Part shown: piece by piece, positions 42,963-52,542 of the stretch | Layout of the letters: every line of letters begins with the position of its first letter | How positions within the stretch are numbered: the first letter of the stretch is position 1 | Source of the DNA: Nitrospira sp. | Lineage (GTDB): Bacteria > Nitrospirota > Nitrospiria > Nitrospirales > Nitrospiraceae | DNA length: 64,000 nt | Direction of reading: 5' to 3' | Assembly: GCA_024998595.1 (NCBI GenBank) | Contig: JACOEK010000005.1 | Span: forward strand, 62,001 to 126,000 | Notes under the pieces: model-generated | The model's database searches: none | The model's input: the letters and a program-made list of their open reading frames with translations, nothing else | Told to the model about the DNA's origin: nothing | Made by a program: the position numbers and the translations under genes

Positions 42963-43427
42963 ATGCCGAAGAAGCTCAGTGCGGGAATCCTGCTCTATCG
43001 TAAAAGTGTTGGACGCCTGGAGGTTTTTCTCGTGCATCCGGGCGGGCCGTTCTGGGCAAAGAAAGATGCCGGAGCCTGGTCGATTCCGAAAGGTGAGTAT
43101 CTCGAAGGCGAGGATCCTGAATCTGTTGCTAGGCGCGAGTTTGCAGAGGAAACTGGCTGTGAGCTGACAGGCTCGATGCAACCATTCACGCCGCTCAAGC
43201 AACCGAGCGGAAAAGTCATCTCGGCCTGGGTCGTGGAAGGCGACCTCGATGTCGCGACGCTGAAGAGCAATACCTTTGCTCTCGAATGGCCGCCCCGGTC
43301 TGGAACCATTCAGCACTTTCCCGAAGTCGACCGCGGCGCCTGGTTCGATCTGCCCACCGCTCGCGACAAGCTTCTCGCCGGGCAACGGCCATTTCTCGAT
43401 CAGTTGTCTCGCTTCTTGACTGAATAA
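42963..43427 (+). CDS. NUDIX hydrolase
   Basis: A 154-residue protein with a complete NUDIX box, G-x5-E-x7-R-E-x-x-E-E-x-x-G, spelled out as GEYLEGEDPESVARREFAEETG at about residues 42-63. The N-terminus KLSAGILLYRKSVGRLEVFLVHPGGPFWAKKDAGAWSIPKGE is typical of the subfamily acting on diadenosine or nucleotide diphosphate substrates. Substrate cannot be fixed. Start ATG 42963 is chosen over GTG 42951. Confidence 0.92.
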   Translation: MPKKLSAGILLYRKSVGRLEVFLVHPGGPFWAKKDAGAWSIPKGEYLEGEDPESVARREFAEETGCELTGSMQPFTPLKQPSGKVISAWVVEGDLDVATLKSNTFALEWPPRSGTIQHFPEVDRGAWFDLPTARDKLLAGQRPFLDQLSRFLTE

Positions 43428-43526
43428 GTTCTTGCGCCTAATGCCTGCAATGACAGGAATTGCTCGACGGGCTTCGTCATTGGGACAGCGACCAGGCGGT
43501 AAGGCGTATCGCGTTCGTCATGCCGC

Positions 43527-44174
43527 CTAGTCTGCCTTGTTCCCTTCATTACAGGAGAGCGAGGGACTCAGGCGGCCTGCGTCCCATTTCCAAAACATAC
43601 AAAAGTCGGTGCGGTGGCGTTCGTGAAAGATATCCCGGTAGCAGACTGTCCCATGGTAATAGAGCGCCGACTTCGCCGTCTGGATGGCCGTGATCTCCTC
43701 GGCAGTGAGCGGCGTCTCGCGGACCGTCTCCGGTCGCGTCAATTTGCCGACGAACCACTTTCGTTTGTCCGGCTGAGAATCATCCGGCGGACAGGTGACC
43801 CGCTCGAATGTCTTGATCAGTGGATAGTCGGCAACGGTGATGGAGGCCTGGATGTCATCGTTGTATGCTGGTGTCCGCCCGATGTTCTTAATTGTCTCTC
43901 GAACCCGGGGCGGCACGCCTTCCTTCAGAGCCGTTGGCCCGAGCGCGCGGGCCTCAACGTAGGCACGCAGTTCGAGCCTGGCTTCCTGCTGCGAGATGTA
44001 TTCCTGCCATGTCGGATACCCCACGAACGCACCGATCACCGCCGCGATGACCACAGACCCAAAGACGGCGAGCCTGATGCGAAAGCTCCGCTCGTCGGCA
44101 GCGGTAGGATTCGTAGATGGCTGAGGCACCAGAATGTCAGGGGAGGAAGGGCTGGTCGGTTGATCGGCATCCAT
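43527..44174 (-). CDS. Single-pass membrane protein of unknown function
   Basis: A 215-residue protein with AAGGAGG seven bases before ATG 44174. A proline/serine-rich N-terminus, one membrane segment at about residues 36-56 (LAVFGSVVIAAVIGAFVGY), then a charged region and a C-terminal domain with four cysteines (VTCPPD, TVCYRD, DFCMFW, LSCNEG). The pattern GVPPRVRETIKNIGRTPAYNDDIQASI resembles periplasmic small domains in other membrane proteins but I do not recognise a family. Confidence 0.68.
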   Translation of the reverse strand: MDADQPTSPSSPDILVPQPSTNPTAADERSFRIRLAVFGSVVIAAVIGAFVGYPTWQEYISQQEARLELRAYVEARALGPTALKEGVPPRVRETIKNIGRTPAYNDDIQASITVADYPLIKTFERVTCPPDDSQPDKRKWFVGKLTRPETVRETPLTAEEITAIQTAKSALYYHGTVCYRDIFHERHRTDFCMFWKWDAGRLSPSLSCNEGNKAD

Positions 44175-44294
44175 GCGCAACCTCCTTGTTCCAAAACTGC
44201 AGCCTAGCGGTTCTGGGAAGTGGGATCAAGAAGGGAATAAGGCGCTCATATCACACTATCCCCTGGGCTGCTGAGTCGCGTATCGTCGAGAGTT

Positions 44295-45656
44295 ATGAGA
44301 ACAAGTAGATCATTGCGTGGCACCTCGGTGATCGTGGCGGGAGCCGGGCTCGCCGGACTGACCGCCGCGTTTGAGCTGCACACGCGTGGCGCGCGGGTGA
44401 CGGTCGTAGAAGCGCGTGACCGCGTGGGTGGTCGGGTGTGGACGAGGCGGGACGGATTTAACGAGGGACAGCATGCCGAAGCCGGCGGCGATATGATCGA
44501 TCCTGATCAGGAGGCCATCCGCCTGTTGGCAAAGAATCTGGGATTGACCCTTTCGCCGATTTTGCGCGGTGGGTTTACTTTTGTCCGTCAGGCGGCTCGT
44601 AGGCCTGTCATAGAGCAGGCCTCGGCGGCCGGCGGTCTGTGGACGCAATTGGCACAAGCAGCCGAGCCGTGGGTGCGAGCCCATCGATTGAACGAGCGTC
44701 GATGGGATGGTCCGATTGCGCGGCGCTTGGCGGACTGTTCGGTCGCGGAGTGGTTGGATGATATCGGAGCCACCCGCCAGTTACGCGCCAGGCTGAACGG
44801 CATGCGGGGATTTTTCCTGGCCGACCCCGAGAACTTATCGTTGCTCGCCCTCGTCGATCAGCTGGCTACAGAGTCATCTGCAGTGAACCATTTCTATCGC
44901 ATCAAGGGCGGTAACGATCGTCTTGCCACCGCTCTTGCCGAGACCCTGAACGAATCGGTTCAACTCAAGACCATGGTGCGGGCTGTCGCGCAGCGTCACG
45001 GCCAGGTGCGAGTGACCCTGCGTGGAGAGGACGGAGAGGGCCACATGACCGCTGATGCGTTGGTGTTGGCGCTGCCTGCCACCATGGTGCGGCGTATCGC
45101 CTTCACCCCGCCCTTGCCCAGGCCGCAGCGCGAAGCGGTTCGGGATCTGCGATATGGCCCGGCGACGAAGACGCTCCTGCAGTTCAATCGGCGATTCTGG
45201 CGGCGTTCAGGAAAGCCACTGGCCTATGGAACCGATTTGCCGATCGGTGCGATCTGGGACGGCAACGAGGAGCAGCAGGGACGGAGCGGCATTCTGACGT
45301 TGCTTGCGGGCGACTCGGCGAGTCGTGACACGAAGGAACTCCTTGCTCAAGGAGGGGCCGAGGCAGTGGCGGCACAATTAAAGTGGTTGGGGGCGGCGAA
45401 GGGCGTTCTGAGTGCGTCGCGCCACGTGTCATGGGAAGACGATCCATTCGTGCGCGGCGGGTACGCGGTGTTTCACCCTGGATATGATCCGGAGCAACGC
45501 GCGTGCCTGTCCAGGCCGCATGGACGCACTCTGTTCGCCGGCGAACAGACCAGCTTGCGGTGGCAAGGCTACATGAACGGGGCCGTCGAAAGCGGGCTGC
45601 GAGCGGCGTTGGAGGTAGAGGCCCTGTTCGGGCGCTTAAAATCGCAGGCCCAGTGA
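44295..45656 (+). CDS. FAD-dependent amine oxidase
   Basis: A 453-residue flavoprotein of the monoamine oxidase type. The dinucleotide-binding motif is near the N-terminus (VIVAGAGLAGLTAAFELHTRGARVTVVEARDRVGGRV at about 11-48) and the C-terminal FAD motif is RTLFAGEQTSLRWQGYMNGAVESGLRAA at about 410-440. Between them lie FYRIKGGNDRLATALAETL and ALVLALPATMVRRIAF. It oxidises amines or a related substrate. It has a conventional ATG and no operon partner; its 3' end overlaps the convergent outer-membrane gene by 21 bases. Confidence 0.9.
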   Translation: MRTSRSLRGTSVIVAGAGLAGLTAAFELHTRGARVTVVEARDRVGGRVWTRRDGFNEGQHAEAGGDMIDPDQEAIRLLAKNLGLTLSPILRGGFTFVRQAARRPVIEQASAAGGLWTQLAQAAEPWVRAHRLNERRWDGPIARRLADCSVAEWLDDIGATRQLRARLNGMRGFFLADPENLSLLALVDQLATESSAVNHFYRIKGGNDRLATALAETLNESVQLKTMVRAVAQRHGQVRVTLRGEDGEGHMTADALVLALPATMVRRIAFTPPLPRPQREAVRDLRYGPATKTLLQFNRRFWRRSGKPLAYGTDLPIGAIWDGNEEQQGRSGILTLLAGDSASRDTKELLAQGGAEAVAAQLKWLGAAKGVLSASRHVSWEDDPFVRGGYAVFHPGYDPEQRACLSRPHGRTLFAGEQTSLRWQGYMNGAVESGLRAALEVEALFGRLKSQAQ

Positions 45657-46448
45657 AACCAGCGCGAAGTTGTACCAACCGAAGGCATAGCGGTCATTGT
45701 CCACTCCGCCTTCGAACACACGGTATCCCGCGGTCATGAACCAGTGGTCGGTGAGGTCATAGCGGACTTTCAACGCCGCGTCGATCGCCCGCCCTTGGGT
45801 GCTGACCAGCCCGTCGAAGTCGAGCAGGGCCGTCCAGCGTGGCGCGATGTCGTACTCCACGCTGCCGCTGAGGAGCGGCACAAATCCCACATTGCTGTCG
45901 GTCGCCACCATTCCCTGCTGGCGCAGTTCGACCCGCGCATCGCGTATAAACGCCGTGGCGCCGATGCGCCAGCGCCAGCGGTCCGACTCATGGATGAGAT
46001 AGCGATAGGTCAGCCGGTAGGAATCGAACTTGTATTCTGAGTCCACCGGCAGTCCCGGGGCAAACGTGGCACCCGCAAAACGAACAGGGAAGCCGAACGA
46101 GCCGGTACCTGAGAAGCCGAGCGGCGCATAGACGAATCGGAGCGAATGCCGATGGTTCATGTTCCACGTGAGCTCAACGCGCCGCTGAGCTTCAGGCCCG
46201 TTGCCTTGAATGTCGGTCAAGCCGAAGCGGGTGCCGGCGCTGCTGTCGGGAATCTGTATCTGGTTTCGCGATTGCCAGACGGCGCCTGTTTCAAATTCCA
46301 GGGAGAAACGAGGGTCTGGGCGGGCCGCCTCCTCGGCGAATGCGAACATGGGCAGCGCCACGATGACCATGACCGCAATCCTGGCCAGAGTACTGGTCAG
46401 GATTGGGACACGGTTGCGTTGATGGTGTGGACCGGTTCCTCCAATCAC
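45636..46448 (-). CDS. Outer-membrane beta-barrel protein
   Basis: A 270-residue protein. The GTG start at 46448 is supported by AGGAAGGAA upstream and by overlap with the preceding gene's stop (GTGA). Signal peptide to AFA (about residue 38). The mature part has alternating strands rich in Arg and aromatics (YRLTYRYLIHESDRWRWRIGATAFIRD, SVEYDIAPRWTALLDFDG, WYNFALVSLGLRF) and ends in Phe, the usual signal for outer-membrane assembly. Function unknown. It is coupled to the GNAT gene and runs convergently into the amine oxidase gene. Confidence 0.82.
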   Translation of the reverse strand: MIGGTGPHHQRNRVPILTSTLARIAVMVIVALPMFAFAEEAARPDPRFSLEFETGAVWQSRNQIQIPDSSAGTRFGLTDIQGNGPEAQRRVELTWNMNHRHSLRFVYAPLGFSGTGSFGFPVRFAGATFAPGLPVDSEYKFDSYRLTYRYLIHESDRWRWRIGATAFIRDARVELRQQGMVATDSNVGFVPLLSGSVEYDIAPRWTALLDFDGLVSTQGRAIDAALKVRYDLTDHWFMTAGYRVFEGGVDNDRYAFGWYNFALVSLGLRF

Positions 46449-47020
46449 GAAACATTCCTTCCTGTTACCGGCTGCCGCCTTTGAACAACGTCATCCCGTA
46501 CCATTCCGTAGAGCTCCACGTCGATGCGTTGCCCGAACCGCAGATAGTGTTCGCGCAAGCGGCCTTCGTGCGTCATCCCCACCTTTTGTAACACTCGCCC
46601 GGAAGCCGGATTGGTATGGAAATGCGGAGCGTAGATGCGATGCAGCTTCAGGTTGTTGAAGCCGTAGTCCATCATGGCTGTGACGGATTCTGTGCCGTAG
46701 CCCCGGTTCCAGTAGGCAATGCCTAGCCAATAACTCAATCGCCCCTGTTCATGTTCGACGACGATGTCCATGCCGATGGAGCCGATGACTGCTGCGCTTT
46801 CGGGTAACGTAATGGCAAAGGTCACACCCGTTCCTGCTGCATGGTTCTTGAGACGTTCCCCGATCCAGTCTTGCGCCGCCTGCCGATCCAGTGGATGTGG
46901 GAGAAAGGTGCCGGCGGCCACGTCCTTTGATCCCGCCAGACGGTGCACGGCTTCTGCGTCGGTCATCAGAAACGGCCGGAGCAGGAGCCGCTCGGTGCAG
47001 ACTGTGACGATCGGTATCAT
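46445..47020 (-). CDS. GNAT-family N-acetyltransferase (RimJ/RimL-like)
   Basis: A 191-residue enzyme with the RimJ-type layout: TERLLLRPFLMTDAEAVHRLAGSKDVA at the N-terminus, acyl-CoA binding segment RLSYWLGIAYWNRGYGTESVTAMMDYGF at about 93-121, and HTNPASGRVLQKVGMTHEGRLREHYLRFGQRIDVELYGM. It probably acetylates a protein N-terminus or an aminoglycoside-like small molecule; target unknown. Translationally coupled to the outer-membrane gene downstream. Confidence 0.9.
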   Translation of the reverse strand: MIPIVTVCTERLLLRPFLMTDAEAVHRLAGSKDVAAGTFLPHPLDRQAAQDWIGERLKNHAAGTGVTFAITLPESAAVIGSIGMDIVVEHEQGRLSYWLGIAYWNRGYGTESVTAMMDYGFNNLKLHRIYAPHFHTNPASGRVLQKVGMTHEGRLREHYLRFGQRIDVELYGMVRDDVVQRRQPVTGRNVS

Positions 47021-47077
47021 CGGTTGATCCCATCATACCATCTGGTTTGGAACAACTGTCGGCTTTCACCCTGATTC

Positions 47078-47106
47078 TTGACGCTCCGCTCGTTCGCGCG
47101 TAGGGT
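47078..47106 (+). promoter_or_regulatory. Candidate promoter of the small membrane protein gene
   Basis: TTGACG (47078-47083) and TAGGGT (47101-47106), 17 bases apart and 28 bases before ATG 47135. Confidence 0.45.
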
Positions 47107-47134
47107 TTCCTGGTGTTTTACGTAAGGAGATTCC

Positions 47135-47341
47135 ATGGACGTCGCTCAGGTGTTGATTGCGATCGTGGGTTTCGGGGCCTCGGTGACGACCTATTGCCTC
47201 ATGCGGTTTCCGCACATGCGTCGGGAAGCGTTCAGACAGTATGCCGCCTGCTCAGTCCTTGTTTCCGGTCTTGCCGCGCTGGCGGTATTATGTCTTTCGC
47301 TGCTGGTGCTGGTGGCGCAATATGCGTGGCAAGCGCGGTAG
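47135..47341 (+). CDS. Small two-helix membrane protein
   Basis: A 68-residue protein with TAAGGAGATTCC before ATG 47135 and a candidate promoter. Two hydrophobic helices, residues of about 4-22 and 40-63, flank a short basic loop (RFPHMRREAFRQYA). No family recognised. Good translation signals make it a likely real gene. Confidence 0.65.
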   Translation: MDVAQVLIAIVGFGASVTTYCLMRFPHMRREAFRQYAACSVLVSGLAALAVLCLSLLVLVAQYAWQAR

Positions 47342-47750
47342 TATGACGCGGCCTGGGTCCATTCCCCATCACTATTCCCGCCTAACTGTTTGGTTCCGCA
47401 ATGCCGCCATCCGTTCGATTGTGGAACGATGTGTCGGCGATGAAACAATCCGATCATGCTCCGCAGGTGCAACAAGCCTTCTCCCATTTCGGGCCCCCAA
47501 GGGTTGAACTGACGTGTTCACTCTGTTAGGAATAAAACAGCTGTTGTGCAGCTGACAGGACTGACGCCGTTCATTCGACGGCGCAAGATGAGGCCGTTAC
47601 TCCTACGCGCTGACTCCCATCACTCTGCGTCTCATCGATAGTTCGAGCCCACTCACGGGCCATCCGTTGTTTTTGCCGAAATCGTCCGTCTCTCTGCGCG
47701 CTGTGAAGCCGTGGAGGGTTTCTTTTTTTTAGCCAGGATGCCGAGCCGGT
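47342..47750. other. Intergenic region, 409 bases, no gene seen
   Basis: No reading frame with plausible composition and start. It contains a small palindrome (CAGCTGTTGTGCAGCTG near 47540) and a pyrimidine run (TTTCTTTTTTTTAG near 47725) shortly before the next gene. No clear promoter pair or RNA gene. Confidence 0.4.
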
Positions 47751-50700
47751 ATGGATTTGGTACGGACCACGCATTCTCTGAAGACACCCACCAACGCGAG
47801 GACCGCGACGCTCGACGATTGGCTGGAGTTCCCGGAGCTGCCGAAGCAGAAGCCGCCCTCCCGCCCTACGGGTATCGACCGAACGGATTGGCTCTGTGCC
47901 GCCCTCCTGGCCCTGGTGGTGGCGGTCGCTTGTCTGCTCATCGCACGATCGATGCCCTCCTTTCTCTTTCAGTCGATGGATTTCTGGTTCGAAGCGGATA
48001 CGCTGCGCGAGATCTCGAACATGACCCGCGTCCACGACGACCATTACCGGACGTCCGTGCATCCGTTGTTTTCTCTGCTGACGTTTATTCCAGTCTATCT
48101 GGTCAAACACGGGTTATCGGTCAGTCCGCTCCGTGCCGTGCTCTTAGTGGGCAGCGTGATCGGCGGTTTGTGGAGCGGCACGCTCTACCTGCTGTTCCGG
48201 TTGCTCGGTTGCCGTAAGCTCGAGTCGACCGTCTTCACCCTGCTGGGAGTCGTCAGCGCCTCGGCGCTGTTCTGGCTGCCGGTTCCCAACTCCTATTCCT
48301 GGGGTTCTCTGTCCATCATGCTCGCGCTCGTGCTGTTGTTGTATACGGAGCAGCGTCCGCTGGGTGCGAGCGTCTACGTGGCGGCCAGCGCCCTGACGCT
48401 GAGTTTCACCGTGACGAACTGGATGGCCGGGTTACTCGTCAGCCTGGCGCGCTGGCCTTGGAAGCAGGCGGTGCAACTGTCCGTCAATGCGCTCTGCCTG
48501 GTAGTCCTCCTGTGGGGAGTGCAGAAGGTGATTTTTCCCTCGGCACAGTTTTTCATCGGCCAACGGGAGGAGACGTCGTTTGTGAACCATCCGCAGGCGG
48601 GCGGCATCGCGAATGTTGCGTCGTCGATTGTCTTTCATAGTCTCGTCGCCCCATCCGTTCGATTTCTGAAGGATGATGCCTACGCGCAGGCGAACGCCGA
48701 TGCGTTCCGCCTCTCGGAGCGACTGACGTTTCAATTCTCCGCTCCCGGCTCGGCCGGCCCGCTCGGGCTGGTGGCCGTCGGCCTCTGGTCGGCCTTACTC
48801 CTCAACGGATTGTGGCGGATGGTCACGCTGGATCACCATCTGCGGTTCAGGCTGGTGTTGGGAAGCTTGCTGGCATTTGAATTCGTGCTGCACATGCTCT
48901 ACGGGGAAGAAACCTTTGTCTATAGTCTGAATTTCATCCCCCTCCTCCTGGCGGTGGCGGCTCTGGGTGCCCTCGGTTCCGGGCGACGAATCGTCACGGG
49001 CATGGCCGCAGTGCTCGTGTTGTGCGTCGCGCTGAATAATTGGCAACAGTTTCAGGAAGCCATCCGCACGGCGACGCAGTTCACGCCTCAACGCGAGTTG
49101 ATGACCGCCATGATGGAGAAAGATCCGGAGCGGCCCTGGCCCCGGTCGATCGGGCATGTGCCATTGGCGGTTCCCGGTGCGCCCGAAGGAGGAACGGCCT
49201 ACCACGAGCCCGGCGGAGATTTCAGTCCGCAGTTGCCGAGTTTCGGTGTGTCTCTGTGGTTGTGCGATGCAGCCGGTGTTCCCGTGGTCGTCAGTCAGAC
49301 GGTGCCGCTCAACGAGATCACGCAGGAATTGGTGCCGTCCGGCCATCCGACCATTCCCGCCATCGTCACCAGAACGCCCTATTACCAGGCGACGTGGACG
49401 CGGCTGGATGGCTCCCGCTGGGAACTTCGATTCAAGAATGAAACGAACCATGCGCCCGTGATCGTCATTCGAAGTGTGGGCCCCGCCGGTGGCCCGGTGA
49501 CCGCGCTGAATCGAGAGGAAGGCCAGGTGACGGTGAATCATCGGTGGTCCGTAGCCGCCACCCCCACTCCCGACCGCATTGCGATGGGAGATGAAAATGC
49601 GACAGGGTGGATGACCGCACAATCGGCAGCGACATCCTGGAGCGGCGAGTCAGGGTGGGGATACGCGCGGCTGCAATATGCGATGGCCGCGACAAAGCCC
49701 GGCGAGGAGATCCGGGTCGTGTTGTCGGATCTGCGCCCTCCCGTCGAAATCGAGGGATATTACAAGCAGGCCCCCAAGCTGGCCCGCCTCGCATTGCCGG
49801 ATCCGCGCGTTCAGGCCTCGATGTATGCGCAGATCACCCACTTGATGATGGGTCTCGTCGATGATGAAACCCGCCCCGGCGATCCTGCTGTCTTCTACCG
49901 GGCTTGGCATCGCCAGGGCGCCTACATTGTTGCGGCGCTCGCACGCGCGGGTGAGCCACGGGTCAGCCGGGTGCTCTCGCAATTTCTGGCCATGCATGAC
50001 TTCGCAGGAGGATCCGGCCCGGAGGCGGATGCGCCGGGCCTGGCCATCTGGGCGCTCACCGAATCGGCCGGATATATTGCCGATAAGGTGCATGACGAGT
50101 GGCTGTGGCCGCATATTCTCAGAAAGGCCCGGCGTATCGAAGATATGCTGACGACAAAGGCTCCGCTCGTCGAGTCTTTCAGGATCCCGGCCCCTCACGA
50201 TTTCAAACACCTTCGCCAAACCAGGACGGCGCTATTGGCTCAGCCGGCGCGAGAGGGGCTGATTGTCGGCCGGGTCGGCGATGAATGGCCGTCGCAATAC
50301 GTGAATGCCGTCAGTTATCGCGGATTGGTCGCCGCGGCCGAGTTTGCCGAACAGCTCGGTAAGCGCCAACAAGCGACGCGTTGGCGTACCCAAGCGCAGG
50401 GGTTGCTGGAGAGCTGGCAGCGACAGCCCTCCAACCAAATCGTCGAGGGTCGCTCTTCACCCGTGAGCCTGCGGGCACTAGCCGCGCCTTCATCCCGCCG
50501 ACACCAGTTGAAACAACCCCTGACGACCTATCGGCCTTCCGCCGATCAGACGACGAGCGCAGGGCAACTGTCTTACGCCCATCAGGCCTTGCGACAGGGG
50601 AAGCCCGAAGCTGTGTGGACGGTATTGCACCGGCTCTGGGGTGAACAGGCGTCACCGGGATTGTATACGTGGGATACGGTGTTGCCGGTGAAAGACGAGG

Positions 50701-51047
50701 TGGCCGACGGGTGGCAATATGCGCGGGGATGGCACAATGAGCTGGCCGTCACGCCCGACTATGAAACGGCGGCGCTCCTGCTGCTGTTGCAACAGGACAT
50801 GCTGGCCTATGTCGACGATCAGGCCGCGGAGCCCACAGTGGTGGTCGGAGCCGGTATCACTCCGGCCTGGTTGCCGCAACCGATGGCCGTTTCCAACCTC
50901 GCGCTTCCCGCTGGATCAATCACCTGGCAATGGGACGGGCATGCCATGCGCGTGACGTTGCGTGGTCCTTCGCGGGAAGTTCGATTGGGAGCGGCCTTTC
51001 CCCCGGGCACGTCGCTGACCGTCACGCATAAGCCCGCCACCTACTGA
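47751..51047 (+). CDS. Large GT-C-like polytopic membrane protein with periplasmic helical domain
   Basis: A 1098-residue protein. After a 45-residue cytoplasmic start, 10 or more membrane segments fill about 50-430, with FWFEADTLREISNM in the first periplasmic loop, the layout of GT-C glycosyltransferases (Asp/Glu in loop 1). Residues of about 430-640 include a beta-rich region. Residues of about 650-920 are alpha-helical with repeats like AWHRQGAYIVAALARAGEPRVSRVLSQFLAMHD and YRGLVAAAEFAEQLG, resembling an alpha/alpha barrel of glycan-processing enzymes. The last part is again beta-rich (ITWQWDGHAMRVTLRG). I infer a lipid-linked sugar transferase or carbohydrate-modifying protein. Weak ribosome site at ATG 47751. 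Confidence 0.72.
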   Translation: MDLVRTTHSLKTPTNARTATLDDWLEFPELPKQKPPSRPTGIDRTDWLCAALLALVVAVACLLIARSMPSFLFQSMDFWFEADTLREISNMTRVHDDHYRTSVHPLFSLLTFIPVYLVKHGLSVSPLRAVLLVGSVIGGLWSGTLYLLFRLLGCRKLESTVFTLLGVVSASALFWLPVPNSYSWGSLSIMLALVLLLYTEQRPLGASVYVAASALTLSFTVTNWMAGLLVSLARWPWKQAVQLSVNALCLVVLLWGVQKVIFPSAQFFIGQREETSFVNHPQAGGIANVASSIVFHSLVAPSVRFLKDDAYAQANADAFRLSERLTFQFSAPGSAGPLGLVAVGLWSALLLNGLWRMVTLDHHLRFRLVLGSLLAFEFVLHMLYGEETFVYSLNFIPLLLAVAALGALGSGRRIVTGMAAVLVLCVALNNWQQFQEAIRTATQFTPQRELMTAMMEKDPERPWPRSIGHVPLAVPGAPEGGTAYHEPGGDFSPQLPSFGVSLWLCDAAGVPVVVSQTVPLNEITQELVPSGHPTIPAIVTRTPYYQATWTRLDGSRWELRFKNETNHAPVIVIRSVGPAGGPVTALNREEGQVTVNHRWSVAATPTPDRIAMGDENATGWMTAQSAATSWSGESGWGYARLQYAMAATKPGEEIRVVLSDLRPPVEIEGYYKQAPKLARLALPDPRVQASMYAQITHLMMGLVDDETRPGDPAVFYRAWHRQGAYIVAALARAGEPRVSRVLSQFLAMHDFAGGSGPEADAPGLAIWALTESAGYIADKVHDEWLWPHILRKARRIEDMLTTKAPLVESFRIPAPHDFKHLRQTRTALLAQPAREGLIVGRVGDEWPSQYVNAVSYRGLVAAAEFAEQLGKRQQATRWRTQAQGLLESWQRQPSNQIVEGRSSPVSLRALAAPSSRRHQLKQPLTTYRPSADQTTSAGQLSYAHQALRQGKPEAVWTVLHRLWGEQASPGLYTWDTVLPVKDEVADGWQYARGWHNELAVTPDYETAALLLLLQQDMLAYVDDQAAEPTVVVGAGITPAWLPQPMAVSNLALPAGSITWQWDGHAMRVTLRGPSREVRLGAAFPPGTSLTVTHKPATY

Positions 51048-51206
51048 CCTCCCATCTTTCATGCCACTGTCGCCACTGCGCACTTCGTCGAGTGGATGTC
51101 GCCGATTCTCGAGTGCCCACCCTCGCATCAATCCGTCCGAAGGATTACAATCCAATTAATGCCGATCTGTCACTGGCTACCACCATCGAACCGAGGAGTG
51201 TCGCCG

Positions 51207-52229
51207 ATGTTGAAACCGGAACCGGCCGGGGGCCCGACCCCGCAGTTGTTCTTCCAGACGGCCAATGCATATCAGCGGTCGCAGGCGCTGAAGGCTGCGG
51301 TCGAACTCGATCTCTTCACGGCCATTGGATTGGGCCATGATCAGGTGCCGGCGTTGGCCGAGCGTTGCGGTGCAGCCCAGCGAGGCATACGCATCCTGGC
51401 GGACTACCTCACCATCCAAGGGTTCCTGACCAAGGAAGGCGATCGGTACATATTGACGCCGGACAGCGCGGTATTCCTGGACCGGCGGTCGCCCGGCTAT
51501 ATGGGCTCCGTCTTGGGGTTTCTGCATGCGCCCAAGTTCACTGCTGCGTTTGAGCATTTGACCGACGCGGTGCGAAAAGGCGGAACGGTGGCAGGGGAGG
51601 CGGGAACGGTCACGCCCGAGCATCCGCTCTGGGTAGATTTCGCGCGCTCCATGATCCCGATGATGGCCAAGCCGGCAGAGGAGATCGGCATGTTCGTGCG
51701 GCAGTCGCAGCCGAACGTGAAAAAGGTTTTGGATATCGCGGCGGGACACGGGCTTTTCGGAATCGAAATCGGGAGCCGCTGCCCTGAGGCAGAGATCGTG
51801 GCCCTGGACTGGCCCAACGTGTTGACCGTGGCTAAGGAGTTGGCTCAAAAAGCCGGCCTCCAGTCGCGCTATCGAACCATCGCCGGCGATGCGTTCCAGC
51901 AGGAGTTCGGCGAGGGGTATGATCTCGTGCTGCTCACCAACTTTCTCCATCATTTTTCCGTGCAGACCTGCGAATCGTTGTTGCGCAAGATTCATCGATC
52001 GCTTGCGCCCGGCGGCCGGGTCATCACGCTGGAGTTCGTGCCGGATGAGGATCGAGTCACGCCACCGCCGGTGGCGGAGTTCAGCCTGATCATGCTCGCG
52101 ACGACACCGGAAGGCGACGCCTATACGTTCCGCGAGTATGAGCAGATGTTTGCCGCGGCGGGATTTGCCCGGACGGAACTCTATCCTGTAGCCGGCTCGA
52201 TCGAGCAGGTGCTCGTCTCGACGCTGTAA
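51207..52229 (+). CDS. SAM-dependent O-methyltransferase (methyltransf_2 type)
   Basis: A 340-residue protein starting at ATG 51207 (GAGGAG upstream); an earlier GTG-type start at 51096 is rejected. The N-terminal winged-helix dimerisation domain (FFQTANAYQRSQALKAAVELDLFTAIG and IRILADYLTIQGFLTKEGDRYILT) is followed by the methyltransferase fold with VLDIAAGHGLFGIEI at about 174-188, EIVALDWPNVL, and LVLLTNFLHHFS at about 240. Such enzymes methylate hydroxyls of small aromatic or polyketide-like substrates. The substrate is unknown; the next and previous genes give no clue. Confidence 0.9.
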   Translation: MLKPEPAGGPTPQLFFQTANAYQRSQALKAAVELDLFTAIGLGHDQVPALAERCGAAQRGIRILADYLTIQGFLTKEGDRYILTPDSAVFLDRRSPGYMGSVLGFLHAPKFTAAFEHLTDAVRKGGTVAGEAGTVTPEHPLWVDFARSMIPMMAKPAEEIGMFVRQSQPNVKKVLDIAAGHGLFGIEIGSRCPEAEIVALDWPNVLTVAKELAQKAGLQSRYRTIAGDAFQQEFGEGYDLVLLTNFLHHFSVQTCESLLRKIHRSLAPGGRVITLEFVPDEDRVTPPPVAEFSLIMLATTPEGDAYTFREYEQMFAAAGFARTELYPVAGSIEQVLVSTL

Positions 52230-52542
52230 TCACACGCGAGCCTGGCAGTACAGTCCGCTCAAAGCCTCAACACCGGCGCCAGTGGATTGTCCGCTGGTCC
52301 CGGTTTCGGTCCCGCCCAACCGGCGAGGCGTCTGATCGTACGACCTCTGATTCAATCTGCTCACCCACGCACTTTCTCAGATCTTCTCGAGCCACCCTTC
52401 GCATTCATCGTATGACCGTGCAGTCCTAGTGTGAGCGGCCTCATGCGGCTAGGGGTTTGAGAAGGCATATGACGAGCCCTGCCATGGTCTAATGGATCGG
52501 CTGGTATGATGATCGAGCGACCAGTCGAACGGGGACACGTCG
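52230..52542. other. Intergenic region, 313 bases, no gene seen
   Basis: No convincing gene or RNA. An imperfect palindrome (GAGCGGCCTCATGCGGCT near 52435) lies here and an extended -10-like TGGTATGAT near 52503 precedes the repair cluster, without a matching -35. Confidence 0.4.

Noticed and set aside
47520-47560. Small RNA or riboswitch in the 409-base gap
   Set aside because: Only one short palindrome is visible, with no promoter and no terminator around it.
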